From Spinacia oleracea (Eukaryota > Streptophyta > Magnoliopsida > Caryophyllales > Amaranthaceae): a DNA stretch of 64,000 nucleotides. The stretch spans positions 89,136,810 through 89,200,809 of the forward strand of contig NC_079489.1 of the NCBI RefSeq assembly GCF_020520425.1. Direction: 5' to 3'. Below the pieces are notes generated by a model, which made no database searches, had not been told where the DNA came from, and saw nothing but the letters and a program-made list of their open reading frames with translations. The translations under genes and the position numbers were made by a program. Shown here in pieces: positions 21,906 to 35,374 of the stretch. The number at the start of each line of letters is the position of its first letter. The stretch's first letter is position 1.

Positions 21906-23489
21906 ATGTATAAGACAAACTATATTTAGGATTTCAAGTTTTATTTGGACGGAGCTTAGTCTAGACTCGGACTTATTTCTTTTTGGAGAATGGTTTTCGA
22001 AAAATTTTCTTTGTGAACGTTAAAATTATTTTATTAGCATGAGCGGTCTTAGGCCGACCATTAATGTCATTAGGAAGCTAATAACAACTTACGAATCGAT
22101 TTTAGTTGTTTGTGTGTTCTAAGAAGTCAATTGCACAAAAAGAGCCTTAGGGCGTGATAATTTTCTTGCGCACAGGGGAATGCGCTAGAATTTTGTTGCG
22201 CGGGCCTGTGGGCGTGACAAAACTCTTGCGCATGTAGGCTTAATTTTTGCTTATTCTCGTAGTTATTTTCTGATCATTCTAACTTTCTGTAGTTTATTTT
22301 TCCTGAATTAGGCCCTTTGATTGAGCGTGCATGCACTCAAACATTCAACATTTTGGCATAAAAGTATGATTTATGCGCGTACTGACCTTTGGGATAATTT
22401 GTAAACACTACCTCGATTATTCTCATTACTCATTCGATTAACGTAATTCTATAAAAGTACCTTCGGCGCAATTATGAATTTTCTCCTTTTAAAGTGGGCA
22501 TTTTTAACTAGACCAACTTATCATTTTAAATACGAATGCGTTTTGGTCGTTTGAATTAGTTGCACGAACATTATTATTACTATTTTTTTTATTTCGAAAA
22601 CATACTGCATTTTTTTGGAAAATTTTCAAGTGGACACTAATATATTCTCGTGCACATAATTGTGCACAGGAAATCAATTGCGCCGGGTCTTGGGAGCGAG
22701 TAAGTTCTTGCGTGCAGGGCCAGTTTTCACTTGTCTATATAAGCGTGCGCTGGAAATCTTACGCCTGAGTTCGTGCGCTGGAAATCTTTCGCTCCAACTG
22801 GTGTGCGTTGCTTTATTCTTGCGCACAACCTAGTTCGCACATACGTACAATTTACTTTTATTCGATTAGTAGCTAATTAATTATTTTTCAACGTTTTTAG
22901 CATTTTTATTAACTTTTACAATATCGTTGACTTTAAACTTAGCTTCTGGTTAGTTCATTTCGCACAAAGCACATAATTTGTACACGAAACTAACAATTGG
23001 CATGATTCCTAAGCTCAAATATGTACTTAGTTTATGTAAGTCTCTGTGGTATTATGGGTGTCAAAAGGTACCAAACCTATCGCCAATTCCCGACAGGCCT
23101 TGGTCGAAGTATCCAGGTTCATGAACGAATTTTATCAAGGCCTATCCGGTAAACGCTGAAGTGGCGCGTACCGAGAATGGACCTATGAGATAAGAGATTT
23201 GATTTGGGTGGATGTCCTACGATGCGAACGTGCCGAGTGGACAACATCCGACGCGCCTCCACCCCCCGAGTTAATAGGTGTCCTCAGTCCCAACTTCCGA
23301 GACGAATCATGCCAAGGAAGCCAGAATTACGTGCGACTCTGTCCGGTCAAACGATTAAATTGAATATTTCAGGTCGTCCCAGCTTAATAAGGAAATAAAA
23401 GCGGGGTAGCGTTATATTTTTACCTTGGGCTAGGTCCATTTACTACTTGCACGAAAATTTTCAATATACTCCCCGGTCGAGTCACCATT
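21906..23489 (-). repeat. Tat element leader (5' UTR) and primer-binding site
   Basis: About 1.6 kb without a gene. Several short CTTGCGCAC-type motifs occur between 22120 and 22860, and similar words occur in the LTR part at 34620-34870. The primer-site-like TGGTGACTCGACCGGGGA (reverse strand) is at 23471-23488. A 64-codon open frame over it is not convincing as a gene. Confidence 0.55.
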
Positions 23490-23765
23490 GTGAGGTGGTA
23501 GGAAAAAGACGGGTTTAGGGCCTCTTTCGCTCTCTTTCCTCGCGGATGTGTGGCAAGCAATATTAAGGAAAACGAGACTAATTGTGGGCATTAGCCTCTT
23601 TTTACTAGTCTTAATAGTCGCCATTCAGTTTTCAACAACAATGAGGAAAACTCACAAAACTCGATTATTGTGATACGGAAGTAAAAGCTGAAAGCCCAGG
23701 CTCACGTATGTGACCACAATGGCCGTATGTTCCCTTGTGATCCCTGGTGTGGAGATCGCTTAACA
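23490..23765 (-). repeat. Tat element LTR, end part
   Basis: On the minus strand this is the LTR end just before the primer site, cut by the copia insertion at 23766. The other part is 33981-35276. Together, minus the insert and its duplication, they make an LTR of about 1.57 kb. Confidence 0.6.
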
Positions 23766-24104
23766 TGAATGAAAAAATGCCCTTGGTCCAAGTATGCATT
23801 TAATGTTAAGTCTAATAAATGCGGTTCAGTATTAATTAACAAGTTAATGATTCAGTGAGATCAAGTGAGCTGAATGCCTAGCTAGAGGCCGCTTCAGTTC
23901 AAGTGGAATTAATGATATTAATCCATAGCTTACTCTTCACTAAACCCGTAGGGTCACACAAATAGTACGTAAACGGATCAAGTATTTAATGGCATTAAAT
24001 ACTCCATCTATGGATAGTCGGAATCGACGGATCTAGGTTTCAGTGGGAGCTAAGATCGTCAAAGGCAAGTAAATGAATACTTCTGAAACGATGATATTGC
24101 CAGA

Positions 24105-24395
24105 AACGGAAATATGGATCGTATCGGAAATATAAATATTATCCAAGTCGAAGATGTTGCCGGAAACGGAAACATGGTATGTATCGGAAAATATTATCGG
24201 AAATGGAAATACTGCCGGAATCGGAAATATTTCCGGAAACAGAAATATTGTCAGAATCGGAAATATTATCGGAATCGGAAAATAATTCCGGAAACGGAAA
24301 TATTAAATATTTGTTCGAAACGGAAATTAATTCCGGAATCGGAAATATTAAATATTGTTCGTATCGGAAATGAATTCCAGAATCGGGAATTTAAT
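24105..24395 (+). repeat. 18-bp tandem array inside LTR
   Basis: Same array as in the other LTRs, here in plus orientation; unit close to AAATATTGCCGGAATCGG. It reads as repeated KYCRNR/KYYRNR-like hexapeptides. Confidence 0.8.
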
Positions 24396-24795
24396 CGGAA
24401 GCGCGTCGTACGAATTAGCATCGGACGAGACTTGCTAGACGAAGGCCTAGCACGAAGCCAGGCCCACGCCCAGCAAGCCAAGCGCCCAACACACACGCCA
24501 AAGCCTCGCCAGGCCCAGCGCAAGGCCAGGCCCAGCAAGGCATGGCGCGCGCGCGAGCTATGTGGGCTGCGAGCAAATGGGCTGCGAGCTGTGCAGCTCG
24601 CGTGGGCCGCGAGGCTTGCGTGGGCTGTGCGGTGCTCGTGCTCGTGTGCGGTTGTGTGCGATACGAATCCTAAAGCTATTGGAATTCGTTCTATGATTAA
24701 ATCCTAATCCTAGTAGATAGAATTTATTTAATAGATTCCTAAAGGGATTCTAATTAAACTAATTGGTATTCTAATAGGATTCTAAATCCTTTTCC

Positions 24796-24807
24796 GTACT
24801 CTATAAA
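24796..24807 (+). promoter_or_regulatory. Putative LTR TATA box
   Basis: CTCTATAAATA lies about 350 bp before the LTR end, and equivalent CTCTTTAAATA / TTTATAGAG sequences lie at the same place in the other LTR copies. The role is inferred from position and motif only. Confidence 0.45.
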
Positions 24808-25164
24808 TATGTGCCTAGGGTCACAAATTTACACACGAGTTTTCAAGTATTCAAAGCTAGGATTTTTAAGCAGAAAAATCAGTCATAACTCTTGCCCATT
24901 TAGCCGAAAATAAGTAGTACCTTAAGGGCGATTCTAGTTGGTCAATCTTAAGGCGGATCCGGACGTGCTGTGGACTTTCTACAGAGGGACGACACTTGGA
25001 GTCCTAAAGACTTATTCTTGTTCGGTTCGGGCGCAGCTAGGGAGGGCACGCTACAAAGTGTATGCATCCTAGACTAATTATATGATTATGTGCAATTAAT
25101 ATGTATCCTGGCATTAAGTTTTTTCCGCATGATTTATGTTGTTCATATGTATCATAACCTAACA

Positions 25165-27900
25165 GTGGTATCACGAGCCTATTATTATTTGCATAATTTA
25201 TAAATTGCTTAACATGGTTAAATTTTACAAATATGCAAAGAATTAAAAGGGGTGTTTAATTTTCGTAATTGTTAATTAATTGCAAATTGCATTTATTTAA
25301 TTATATGTACGCAGTTTTTCGGCAGTTTATTCGTTACTCAACCAAATCGAGTGATTTTTGTGTCAATTCCGCATGTAAAAGGCATTCTAAAATTTTGACA
25401 AAATTATTATTTTTCGGCCGAACCCAGAATTCCCAAATTCGAAGCCTAACTATGACTTTTCGGAGGTTTTAGTTTTTCGAACGCAAAAGTTTGTAATTTT
25501 AAGATGTTAAATTGAATATTTGCGATTCTTGTTGATAAATCTTGAATTTTTTATTGACCTACTGTATATGTTTAACAATTTTGAATGCCTAAGCTTGTTA
25601 ATTATACAACCTAATTTGTAATTGTAATTAATTTGTTGAAATTCGAATAATTTAGAATTGATTTGATTTTCATAATTAATTGACAATTTAATTAGGTATC
25701 CATGATTAAAAACCACCATAAAAATTGTTAATTTATGATAAATTTTAAATTTTTATGACCTAGATTTGAATCCATGTTAATCGGAAATTAATTGATTAAT
25801 AAATTTTCGATTTTTTGCCCTAAAATTATGAAATTAATATGATTTATAAATTTGTCATTAATTTTTAATTAAAAATTTTAAATTTTTATGAAATACGCTC
25901 ATAAATGTTGCACAAACAAAGCAATGGAAGCTACGTGTTACCCTTCAGGGGTGTTGTATAGTGCGGGCACGCGACGACGAGCAAGGGAGCTCGTTGCCCG
26001 TGCGGTACGAATGCAGCGAGCAACAAGCTAGGCGGCACGCAAGGCTCGAAGCCTAAGCATGCATGCTGGGCGATGGGCGAGGGCAATGGGAAAGCACATG
26101 CGACGAGCAAGATGCGTGTGGGGAGCGATGTGCTGCGCCACGACGCACCAGGCCCGCCGAGAGGTAGGCAGCCACGACACAGCACAAGGCTGCGCGCAGC
26201 GTAGCCAGCATGGCTGCGTGTGTGCGTGGCATATGGCTGTGTGGGCGGTGTGGCTGTGCAAGCCGTGTGCAACGATCAATGGCACGGGGCATGGGGGCCT
26301 CGTAGCTCGATGGGGCTTGGGCGCAAGCCCAAGTGCCTCGTCTTGCGACAATTGATACGTTTTGTTTTAATTTTAGATTTTCAGTTCGGAAATAATTTTA
26401 ATTAATTTTAAAATTAATAATTTAAATTGTTTTCTCGGATTTTAATTTTGAATATTATAATTATTATAAATTTTAATTTATACTAATTATTTTACTAAAA
26501 TTAAAACCTTGAATTAATTTAAATTCATTTAATTCAACTTAAAATAAATCAAATAAATGGATTCGGTTATAATTTTATATGAGCTTTAAATTTTAATTAA
26601 ACTTGTATGTTTCCGGTTAGACTAGAAATACATTTTTATGTTTAAAATTAGTAAAGCATATAAAGTTATTGGTTTAAGTGGGAGCATTTTTAGTCATAAA
26701 CTCTTGATTAGGTCTACAATCCTTTAAGGTTAAAACAACTTGATTAGAATTAATAAGGACTGAGTAATTGGTAGATTATTGGTGCCCTTGATTAATTGCT
26801 GCAAATATTTATGTGATGCATTACAATGTGTTTTACTAACCAGCTATGTGGGCCATTCATGATAATGATTGGATGAATGGTATATATTGTATATGTACTG
26901 TTTTGCAGGTTAATGAAAGTGACTAGTATGACCCAAATAGGATAGAAAATATGGTCTGCGCACCATTAATTTGAATGTAATATTGGTCTAAAGTATCAAA
27001 TTTTATTGCTTTTAAATATGGTCTGCGTACCATCAAATAGTTGTAATTAGTTTAATTATAGCTGATCCTATTTGAAGAAAATGGCGCCTCCCATGGGGAA
27101 ATTTAAGACGGAGTTTCCAATCCATTTTCAAGACGGACTTTGAAGTTGAAGCTTCAAGATGAAGTCGGGCCATACTAGATCACATTTATCTTATGCATGC
27201 TTTAAGTTATTTATTGCTTTTAAATATGTCTTAAATATGCATGAGATTCTGGCTTGATTATGTTGCATGATTAAGGATTTTAGTTCACTTAAAATCTAAC
27301 CAACATAGTAAGAGCCTTAAGTTCCAAACTTAAAAATTGAGTTAAAAGGTGCCATGCCAAAATAACACTTACTTGGATAACCTTTACATCAATCTTAGTA
27401 ATAGTTTTCCGCCATAGCGAGGTGTTACTTATTGATCCTAAAGGGGTAAGGTACACAAATAATTGTGAGTACATGTTAGTTTTGGTGAAACTCAACGATA
27501 TAAGTAAGGAGTCCTTTTATGTCGTGGCAAATTCGATAGGTTTACCTAATAAGTTCTTAGACGTACCTATCAACCAAGAGTAGTTTCTAGACTATTAGAA
27601 AAAGGCTTTTGCTTACCTAAAATATTTTAGAATTGAGACAAAATACATAATGTGCTTAATTCTTCAATGGTTTTAGGGTCTTGGAATCATTTTATTCACA
27701 CCTGTCGTAACAATAAATTCGAATAAAATGCCAATAACTTGTTTAAATTGCATGATTGCTTTAATTTTCAAGTTATTACTCATGATAAATGTTTAGACTT
27801 TGCGTGCTTCAATGTATGTTTTAATTATTATAATTAAATATCTTGCACTGCAGTAAATCCTTTTAGAAAGGTAACAGCAAATTTCCTTGATTGGTAGTGA
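25165..27900 (+). repeat. Copia family 1 leader and non-coding internal region
   Basis: Begins with the primer-binding site. Then comes an AT-rich leader (25180-25910), a GC-rich block (25940-26340) whose open frames differ between copies, and AT-rich sequence shared with the other family members (26380-27700). No gag frame survives here, unlike at 1938-2522. Confidence 0.65.
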
Positions 27901-30174
27901 ATCCAAGAACGATTCACGGAAATGAGAGAAAATGAGCAATTTAAAATGTACGTTTCTTTTAGCGAGTTTTATGGTTGTTTTCGAGTATCAAAGTCGAATG
28001 GCAAACCGATTGGTGCTTGTGGATTCAAAATACAATGTAGTTTTGAGATCATAAAGCATTGATTTTAAACGCTCAGCTTTACCAATGGTTAACAACCTAA
28101 TATCTTTGTACATTTAATTCTCGAATGAGTCTAGTCCCTAGACATTCGAATAGATCGATGCTTAGAGAACTTTAGAAGCTTCTGGTAAGAGCATCTAAGT
28201 TGAACCAGAATATTCAACATAAATTAAATGGTAGTAACTTTGATAGAGTGACATTGGACATGTCTAACAAAGTATAAAAGTCAATACTACAGAAGTGAAT
28301 TCTTAAGACTATAAGAAAGGGTACAAGAAATAGGAAAACAAGGAACAAATGAAAGAAATTTTACAATTTCGTTTCTACCTATAAGTTTATGTTTAAAGAA
28401 AAGTAACCTAGCAGTCAAACTTCCTTGGTATCATATATCGCTTGAGGTTCTTACTTCGGTAATAACTCAAACAATGGAAGCTATGCTACACTAATGGCCT
28501 ACAAGTGGGAAATGAAGCATGGCAATGCTACATTAGTTGTAGGGTCATCTAGTTTGTTTTAAGTACTTTCAAAGGCTGGAACTTAATGGCTATTTTGTTC
28601 CACAATCAGCATACCTAAATTTCTATTTTCAAAACAGAAAGACTCACATTCAGAAGAACAAAAACAATGTTTGTTTGTTTATTTGAATGAAATGGTCATT
28701 TACGGTTGAGTCAATATGCTTGATTAGAACAAACAACTCTTTAACAATAAAAACTTTACTAGGTTCAAATCAACCCCTTGATTTGAGTTCCACTAATCTT
28801 TGGCATTGTTGCTTAGACCATATCAACAAGTTAACATTCATAAGCTCTATTTTGATGGACTTTTGAAAGTTGATTGATTTCTAGATCAATTCAAGACAAA
28901 CTAGTCCTACTTGTTGAAAGTAACAAAAGATATGAACTGTTGTTAGAACGCCTAGACGATAGAGTTCAAAGCTAAAGAAAGAGATTTATGACTTTATTAT
29001 TTGACCTAGATTTGAGTGAATATTGGTTTATTTACTCAAAGTGATATAAGTTTGAATCTGTTTGGCTAGTTCAAAGATTCAGAAGTATAAATCCCACTTG
29101 GCAAGAAATCATAAAGATTTAGGTTAGATCATGTTGATGATTACTTAAGTCAAGAATGATCATCAATGATTGTGTGTAGTAAATTCACAATCTAGCTCCA
29201 TAAGATATGGCATATCTAAGTTGGAATGATCGAAGTCAATTAGTACTTGATTCGATCAATGATGAATCATAAAGAATTTTCCTATAATTTCTTAACAAAA
29301 TGCTCAACTACCACCAAACTAAACCAAATTCGTCAAAGCTATTGAAAAGTAATTTCAGAATATCTTTTCATAATATATCTAAAGAGTTCCTAAACTCAGT
29401 GGGAGCTTAGTATTTGTTATTTAACAAACTAAGGCCCAAGTATAGATATATGTTTCATTATGATTTATTCAAATGAGACACAAGGGTATTATTTCTACCA
29501 CGAATTTTTGAGAACATAATGTTTGTTTTCTCGAAATAATGTCCTTTTGGAGATTCGTTTCCAAAATGACAAGTGGGAGAAAATAGACCTCGAAAGTCTT
29601 CGAGGCAAAAAAAAAACATAAACGGACATTCCGGAGGCTTTTCGAAGTTCTTCAGAAAATCCGAACACATATTTTTAAGGACTTTATAAGTGGCTTTAAA
29701 GAATAGACATCTCTTAGAAGACTTTACAAGTGCTTCAAGGAGAATAGAATATTCAAAGGACTTTCAAAGTGTCTGTTGATATTCTATTTGTTTGATGTTC
29801 TATACCCAAGTAGGCATAGAGTTCAAGTCACTGAAACTATGAGATTCTTCTATTAGATAGTAAAGAAACATGGAGTTCAGGTCACTGAAACTATGCGATT
29901 CTTCTATTAGATAGCGAAGAAACCTACAACTTACAGTCAAACTATTATCATGTAGATTAATGAGTTTGTGATTTGTAAGAAAGCTATGACGAAATATAGA
30001 TTCCCTAAAATGGTTAGAGGCCATGTATAGACTCAATGTTTTAGACGGTTAAAGGCCATAAAACATAACCAATGTTTTGATGACAAAATTGAAATTTTGT
30101 TTATTTGCAAGAATAGATTAAAGACTTATTGGTTGCAAATTGGTTTTAAGGATAAAAACCATCAAACATTGAAT
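27901..30174 (+). repeat. Degenerate copia interior
   Basis: Sequence in the position of gag, protease and integrase, but stops and indels leave only short frames. A 60-bp direct repeat, GAAACTATG(A/C)GATTCTTCTA-type, lies at 29825-29920. I can support only that it is element interior. Confidence 0.5.
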
Positions 30175-30420
30175 TGTGTTCACACACAAAGCTAGATTAG
30201 TCGCTAAAGGTCACAAGCAAATTCATGGTATGGATTGTGTTGAAACCTCATGCATAATCGTAATGCTCAAGTCTATAATTCAAGCAATGATTGCATATTG
30301 GTACATATGGAAATTGGATGACAAAACATCTTCCTCAATCAAATGTTGGAAGAAACTATGTACATGGCATGTCATAGGATTTGTGGATCCAAATAAATAC
30401 TTGAAAACAAAAGCTAGCTT
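30175..30420 (+). pseudogene. Copia reverse transcriptase remnant
   Basis: A short frame encodes HKARLVAKGHKQIHGMDCVE, then VMLKSIIQAMIAYW, closely matching the start of the copia reverse transcriptase domain (KARLVAKG...Q..G.DY.ETFSPV...SIR). The FSPV segment is damaged, and nothing in frame follows for the YVDD active site. It confirms the element is Ty1/copia and sense on the plus strand. Confidence 0.8.
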
Positions 30421-32581
30421 ATAAAATCTAAGTACAGATTTAAGCAAGCAATTGGGAATTGGAACTGTATTTTTAGTGAATCTAATAAGTATTTTAGTTT
30501 CATAAAATCTACATAATTCTTATAGATATATAAGAAGTTTAGTGGGAGTACGTAAAACTTAATTGGTCCTATGTATATCACACACATATCTCTCTATTAT
30601 GAAATAACATTCAAATGCTAATGACTTAGGTTTGAAATTATTCATCAATGATGGACCAAGGCGAAACTTAGTACATACTGGGTATTAAGATCTATTTACA
30701 AAGATCTTATAATATTGTTTTGGATTAAGTAATGGCATTTATTAAATCAAACACGAAATACTCCATTGGAAATATTCGACCCATGTGAATAAATCTAAGT
30801 AAAGAATGTTTGAACTATGTATAAGAATTTACTAAGTTAAACATCAAAGAATCTAATGAGATTCTTCACCTATATTATATGCCAAAGAATTTAGCTGGAT
30901 TTAGTATCTACTGAAACTAGATGAGCTAAAGTTACATGAATAGAATTCAATTGGGAATTATTCTGCAAAAGAATTTATCATGTATGATATAATATGAGGA
31001 TCGCCAAAAACGTATCATATGAATTCAGGCATGACGAACATAAACCAATCTCTATTGATCTAAGTGAAGATCAACTAGATTGAGATCAAGAAAAACTTAT
31101 GGTACTTGAAAAGGTACATAAGAGTAGTTCTTGATTCAAGGAAATAAAGATATGCTAAATATTGATGCTACACGCATAAACACTGGCAAAGGTTCAAGCA
31201 AGGTTCCTTTGGAGTTAACCATTGACAAGGACGAGCTAAAGAGCATCGTGTTTTGAAATGGCAACATGGATTGGAGAACATGAGTCGTTGCGTGGGAAAT
31301 TAAATATTAATTTCTATGTTCTAAGATACAGCTGGAAAGTCTTCCACATATCTGTGAACTGCTTGGATAAGTAAATCCAACCAAAGCATCAGTAGCAACC
31401 TATACAGTTGAAGTAAAAGTACTTATTGCCTAAGAAGCAATAAAACAGGGTTGTTTATGTTAAAGAGTTCTTCACTGAACTTGGGTAGATCACATGTCTG
31501 TTGACTTAATGGTTCTTCATTGCAAAATGCGTAGAACCACTAATGTAGCAAGAAAGACTAGGTCACAAAATAAACATACTCAAAAGATCTTATCATCATA
31601 TCTCGAAGAACATTCGATGAAAAGGATATTAAGATTGGCAAAGCATGATAACTAAACCTATGCAACAAGTGAGAAGCAACACTCACATTGTAGCACTAGA
31701 AATCAAGCATGGCTTTGAATTCCATGAACTGTTTTGAAGATGGGTTTGAGGCCCATGGTTGTAAAACATTAGGGTTGATCATTTATCATATATGAAATGT
31801 ATTTTCATATTCCATTTAATCTTGGTTTAGTATTAAATGATTAGTCCCTTCAATTTGATGATATATTCAAGATAGACTGTCAGGACCAGTCCTGTGTCTA
31901 AGAAATGTCTATCAAGTGAACTTGAATGTCAAAAGTTGAAAATGGTCCCTGGTCGGAGTTTTCTATAAAGATGGACGCATAGAAAACGCTAGACGACTAG
32001 AATGCAAGATGACTAGTAGTTATGTTTCTTGAACTATGTGGACATGGCAATGTCGTAATCATTTGCATAGATACTTACTTTGGGAAGACTAGTATCGGAC
32101 AGACCTATGAAACTTTACTGTAAGAGATGAAAATCTCTCATAAGTAAATTTCATTAAAATTATTAGACACTAATCCTCAATACCTGAGTGATTTGAGATT
32201 ACTTGTTTGAGAACTGCTTACTTTGACGTTGTCAACCGTCGCACCGTAAAAGGAGGCTATAAAGGCAACGGTCAGGTAATCACCTATCAAACGAAGTCTA
32301 ATCTCAAGATCGCAAGATTTGAATTGTCCTCCCATAAATCGGGATGAGATGTTGAAAGTTGTACAAGGCCACTCGGAGAGCTAGAAACTATAAAATGCAT
32401 GGCCGTGCTCAGATGAATCATAGGCTATGATTATCTGTTTATTTGATCAGTTGAACTCTGAAACCGAAAAATACCTCTGGACATAATAAGGATGACAACT
32501 CTTACCTTATGTTCAAGAGCAAGCATCGAGCGACAAAGGAATTAGGAAATGCACACTTGTCCCTAAGGACAAGTGGGAGAC
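30421..32581 (+). pseudogene. Copia RT/RNase H remnant and polypurine tract
   Basis: Heavily mutated. Around 31400-31620 short stretches such as EVKVLIA, AIKQGC and NVARKT resemble the RNase H end of copia pol (AEY.A..EA.KE..W and the KTKHI region), with stops between. AAGGACAAGTGGGAGAC before 32582 is a normal copia polypurine tract. Confidence 0.55.
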
Positions 32582-33980
32582 TGAAGGAAATAATTCCCTT
32601 GGTCCAAGTATGCATTTAATGTTAAGTCTAATAAATGCGGTTCAGTATTAATTAACAAGTTAATGATTCAGTGAGATCAAGTGAGCTGAATGCCTAGCTA
32701 GAGGCCGCTTCAGTTCAAGTGGAATTAATGATATTAATCCACAGCTTACTCTTGACTGAACCCGTAGGGTCACACAAATAGTACGTAAACGGATCAAGTA
32801 TTTAATGGCATTAAACACTCCATCTGTGGATATTCGGAATCGGCGGATCTTGGTTTCAGTGGGAGCTAAGATCGTCAAAGGCAAGTAAATGAATACTCCT
32901 GAAACGATGATATTGCCGGAAACGAAAATATGGATCGTATCAGAAATATAAATATCATCCAAGTCGTAGATGTTGCCGGAAACGGAAACATGGTACGTAT
33001 CGGAAAATATTATCGGAAATGGAAATATTGCCGGAATCGGAAATATTGCCGGAAACAGAAATATTGTCAGAATCAGAAATATTATCGGAATCGAAAAATA
33101 ATTCCGGAAACGGAAATATTAAATATTTGTTCGAAACAGAAATTAATTCCGGAATCGGAAATATTAAATATTGTTCGTATCGAAAATGAATTCCGGAATC
33201 GGGAATTTAATCGGAAGCGCGTCGTACGAATTAGCATCGGACGAGACTTGCTAGTCGAAGGCCCAGCACGAAGCCAGGCTCGCGCCCAGCAAGCCAAGCG
33301 CCCAACACACACGCCAAAGCCTCGCCAGGCCCAGCACAAGGCCAGGCCCAGCAAGGCATGGCGCGCGCGCGAGCTATGTGGGCTGTGAGCAAATGGGCTG
33401 TGAGCTGTGCAACTCGCGTGGGCCGTGAGGCTTGCGCGGGCTGTGCGGTGCTCGTGCTCGTGTGCGGTTATGTGCGATACGAATCCTAAAGCTATTGGAA
33501 TTCGTTCTATGATTAAATCCTAATCATAGTAGATAGAATTTATTTAATAGAGTCCTAAAGGGATTCTAATTAAACTAATTGGTATTCTAATAGGATTCTA
33601 AATCCTTTTCCATACTCTTTAAATATGTGCCTAGGGTCACAAATTTACACACGAGTTTTCAAGTACTCAAAGCTAGGATTTTTAAGTAGAAAAATCAGCC
33701 ATAACTCTTGCCCATTTAGCCGAAAATAAGTAGTACCTTAAGGGCGATTCTAGTTGGTCAATCTTAAGGCGGATCCGGACGTGCTGTGGACTTTCTACGG
33801 AGGGACAACACTTGGAGTCCTAAAGACTTGTTCTTGTTCGGTTCGGGCGCAGCTAGGGAGGGCACGCTACAAAGTGTATGCATCCTAAACTAATTATATG
33901 ATTATGTGCAATTAATATGTATCCTGGCATTAAGGTTTTTCCGCATGATTTATGTTGTTCATATGTATCATAACCTAACA
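32582..33980 (+). repeat. Copia family 1 3' LTR
   Basis: 1,399 bp, same length as the 5' LTR, starting TGAAGGAAATAATTCCC and ending CATAACCTAACA. It includes the 18-bp array at about 32915-33215 and a 152-codon frame at 32930-33388. Confidence 0.92.
32915..33215 (+). repeat. 18-bp tandem array inside LTR
   Basis: Same array as in the 5' LTR at 24105-24395, with scattered single-base differences. Confidence 0.8.
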
Positions 33981-35276
33981 TAACATACATCCAGCGGAGT
34001 AGAGATTGAGGGCTCGGGGGAATAATACGGGGACTGCCCAGTATTAGCCATTGAAGCGGTCCTTACTAGTTCAATGTAACGAAGACGGGACATGCGGTAT
34101 ACTACATTACTAACTGAATTACTTTTAATGCATAGATAATTACCTAAACAACGTCAAGATGTGATTTAGATTGATTTGAGGTACCTAGCAATAATCTGGA
34201 TTATCCAATAATATCCTTTTAGGCGTTATAAATAATCAGATTAAGTTTGACAGATTTATAATATTGATTAAAGCAATTAAACAGATTACGACACTTTACA
34301 ATATAGTTTAGGCTATATTGCGGTTCTCAGAAAACCAACCACTTTTCTTTACTCATTTTCCTTTTACGTAACGTACTTTCCTTGACTTGACTAGAATCTT
34401 GGGCAGGATCCAGGCTTAGTTCAAGTGTTTATACGGGCAGAGTCCGCTTAACAAAAGTTAATACGACGGAATTACGGAATATACGGAGTATACGGAAGGC
34501 TTAGGCTTAGGCTTAGGCTTAACTTGTGTATAGTATGAGAATAATATTTGGTGCCTTTTACTCGGCTGATCGAGGGTCTTATTTATAGTAAAAGCGTGTC
34601 GTGAAAGATAAAAATTGTATGCAGTTTGAGAACTGTTGAAAAGCTTTGGTGCGCGAGAAAATTCTCGCGCACAACTTCAGGCGTTAGAATTTCTTCGCGC
34701 ACGTGCTCGTGCGCCAGATCTACTTCAGAGTTTGTAGTTTAGTTGAATTGAAACGGATACGTGAGATAGTTCTTGCGCATGGATGATGGCGCGAACATTT
34801 TGATGCGTTGGGCCTGTGCGCAAGAATATTCTTGCGCATGTTTTATTTCCACACGTTTTATCCAGCTTTAATTTAGTTTAATCCCTTATTTCTAGTTCTT
34901 CTCAACTAAAACTCTATTTTTCAATCCTTTAATTGGAATGCAACTAAAACTCCTTTTATTGCTTTTCTATCTCTTTTAGGAGTTTGATTGGAATGCAACT
35001 AAAATTCTCCTTTTTCAATCTCTTTTAGGGGTTCAGTTGGAGTACAACTCTGCCCGTAAATTTATCTTGGATGATTTACTATTTTTAGCAGATACTTAGA
35101 ATAGAAGCTACTATAAATAACAGTTACTATAAATAGAAATGTGGGTTAGGGTAATGAGTCAGTACGTCAGTCTTAGAACGTTCGATGTTTGATTAGGAAT
35201 ACGTTTGATAAGTGGATGTTTTGTTTCATCACTGAACTTATCGCTTCTAGCCTGAGGCGAAATGTAGGTGTCTACA
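33981..35276 (-). repeat. Tat element LTR, start part
   Basis: Continues 23490-23765 after the TAACA duplication and ends, on the plus strand, with GTAGGTGTCTACA at 35276. It contains a (GGCTTA)n microsatellite at 34497-34522 and repeated CTTGCGCA motifs at 34630-34850. About 100 bp of unassigned DNA follows (35277-35374). Confidence 0.6.
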
Positions 35277-35374
35277 AGCCCCAACTCATTTAATGCTTAG
35301 AACTTGTAGATTTTAGAAAGTTTGGATGTTTTTGAAGAGAATTGTAGAGTGGAGAATTATTTGTGCATTATGAT

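Larger units (their letters stand above)
23766..25164 (+). repeat. Copia family 1 5' LTR
   Basis: TG...CA termini (TGAATGAAAAAATGCCC start, CATAACCTAACA end). It contains the 18-bp array (about 24105-24395) and a GC-rich segment (24450-24660). A plus-strand frame of 197 codons runs 24114-24707 across both. The AATCCTTTTCCGTACTCTATAAATA stretch near 24785-24810 contains a TATA-like box, CTCTATAAATA, plausibly the LTR promoter. Confidence 0.9.
23766..33980 (+). mobile_element. Copia family 1 element with both LTRs (10,215 bp)
   Basis: The 5' LTR 23766-25164 and the 3' LTR 32582-33980 are both exactly 1,399 bp and look nearly identical. The element is flanked by TAACA on both sides (23761-23765 and 33981-33985). 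A primer-binding site (TGGTATCACGAGCC, 25166-25179) and a polypurine tract just before the 3' LTR (AAGTGGGAGAC, ending 32581) are present. The 7.4-kb interior has only remnants of pol, with many stops. It is a non-autonomous but structurally intact copy. Confidence 0.93.
15098..35276 (-). mobile_element. Decayed Tat/Ogre-type Ty3-gypsy element, nest host
   Basis: Reading on the minus strand from 35276: the LTR begins TGTAGACACCTACATTTCGC, is broken by the copia element at 23766-33980, and ends near 23490. A primer-site-like sequence TGGTGACTCGACCGGGGA follows at 23471-23488. Next come a long untranslated leader, then gag in three blocks separated by two solo LTRs. The element is cut at 15097 by a copia LTR. 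No pol is seen. Gag motifs resemble the Tat/Ogre/Retand lineage. Confidence 0.7.
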
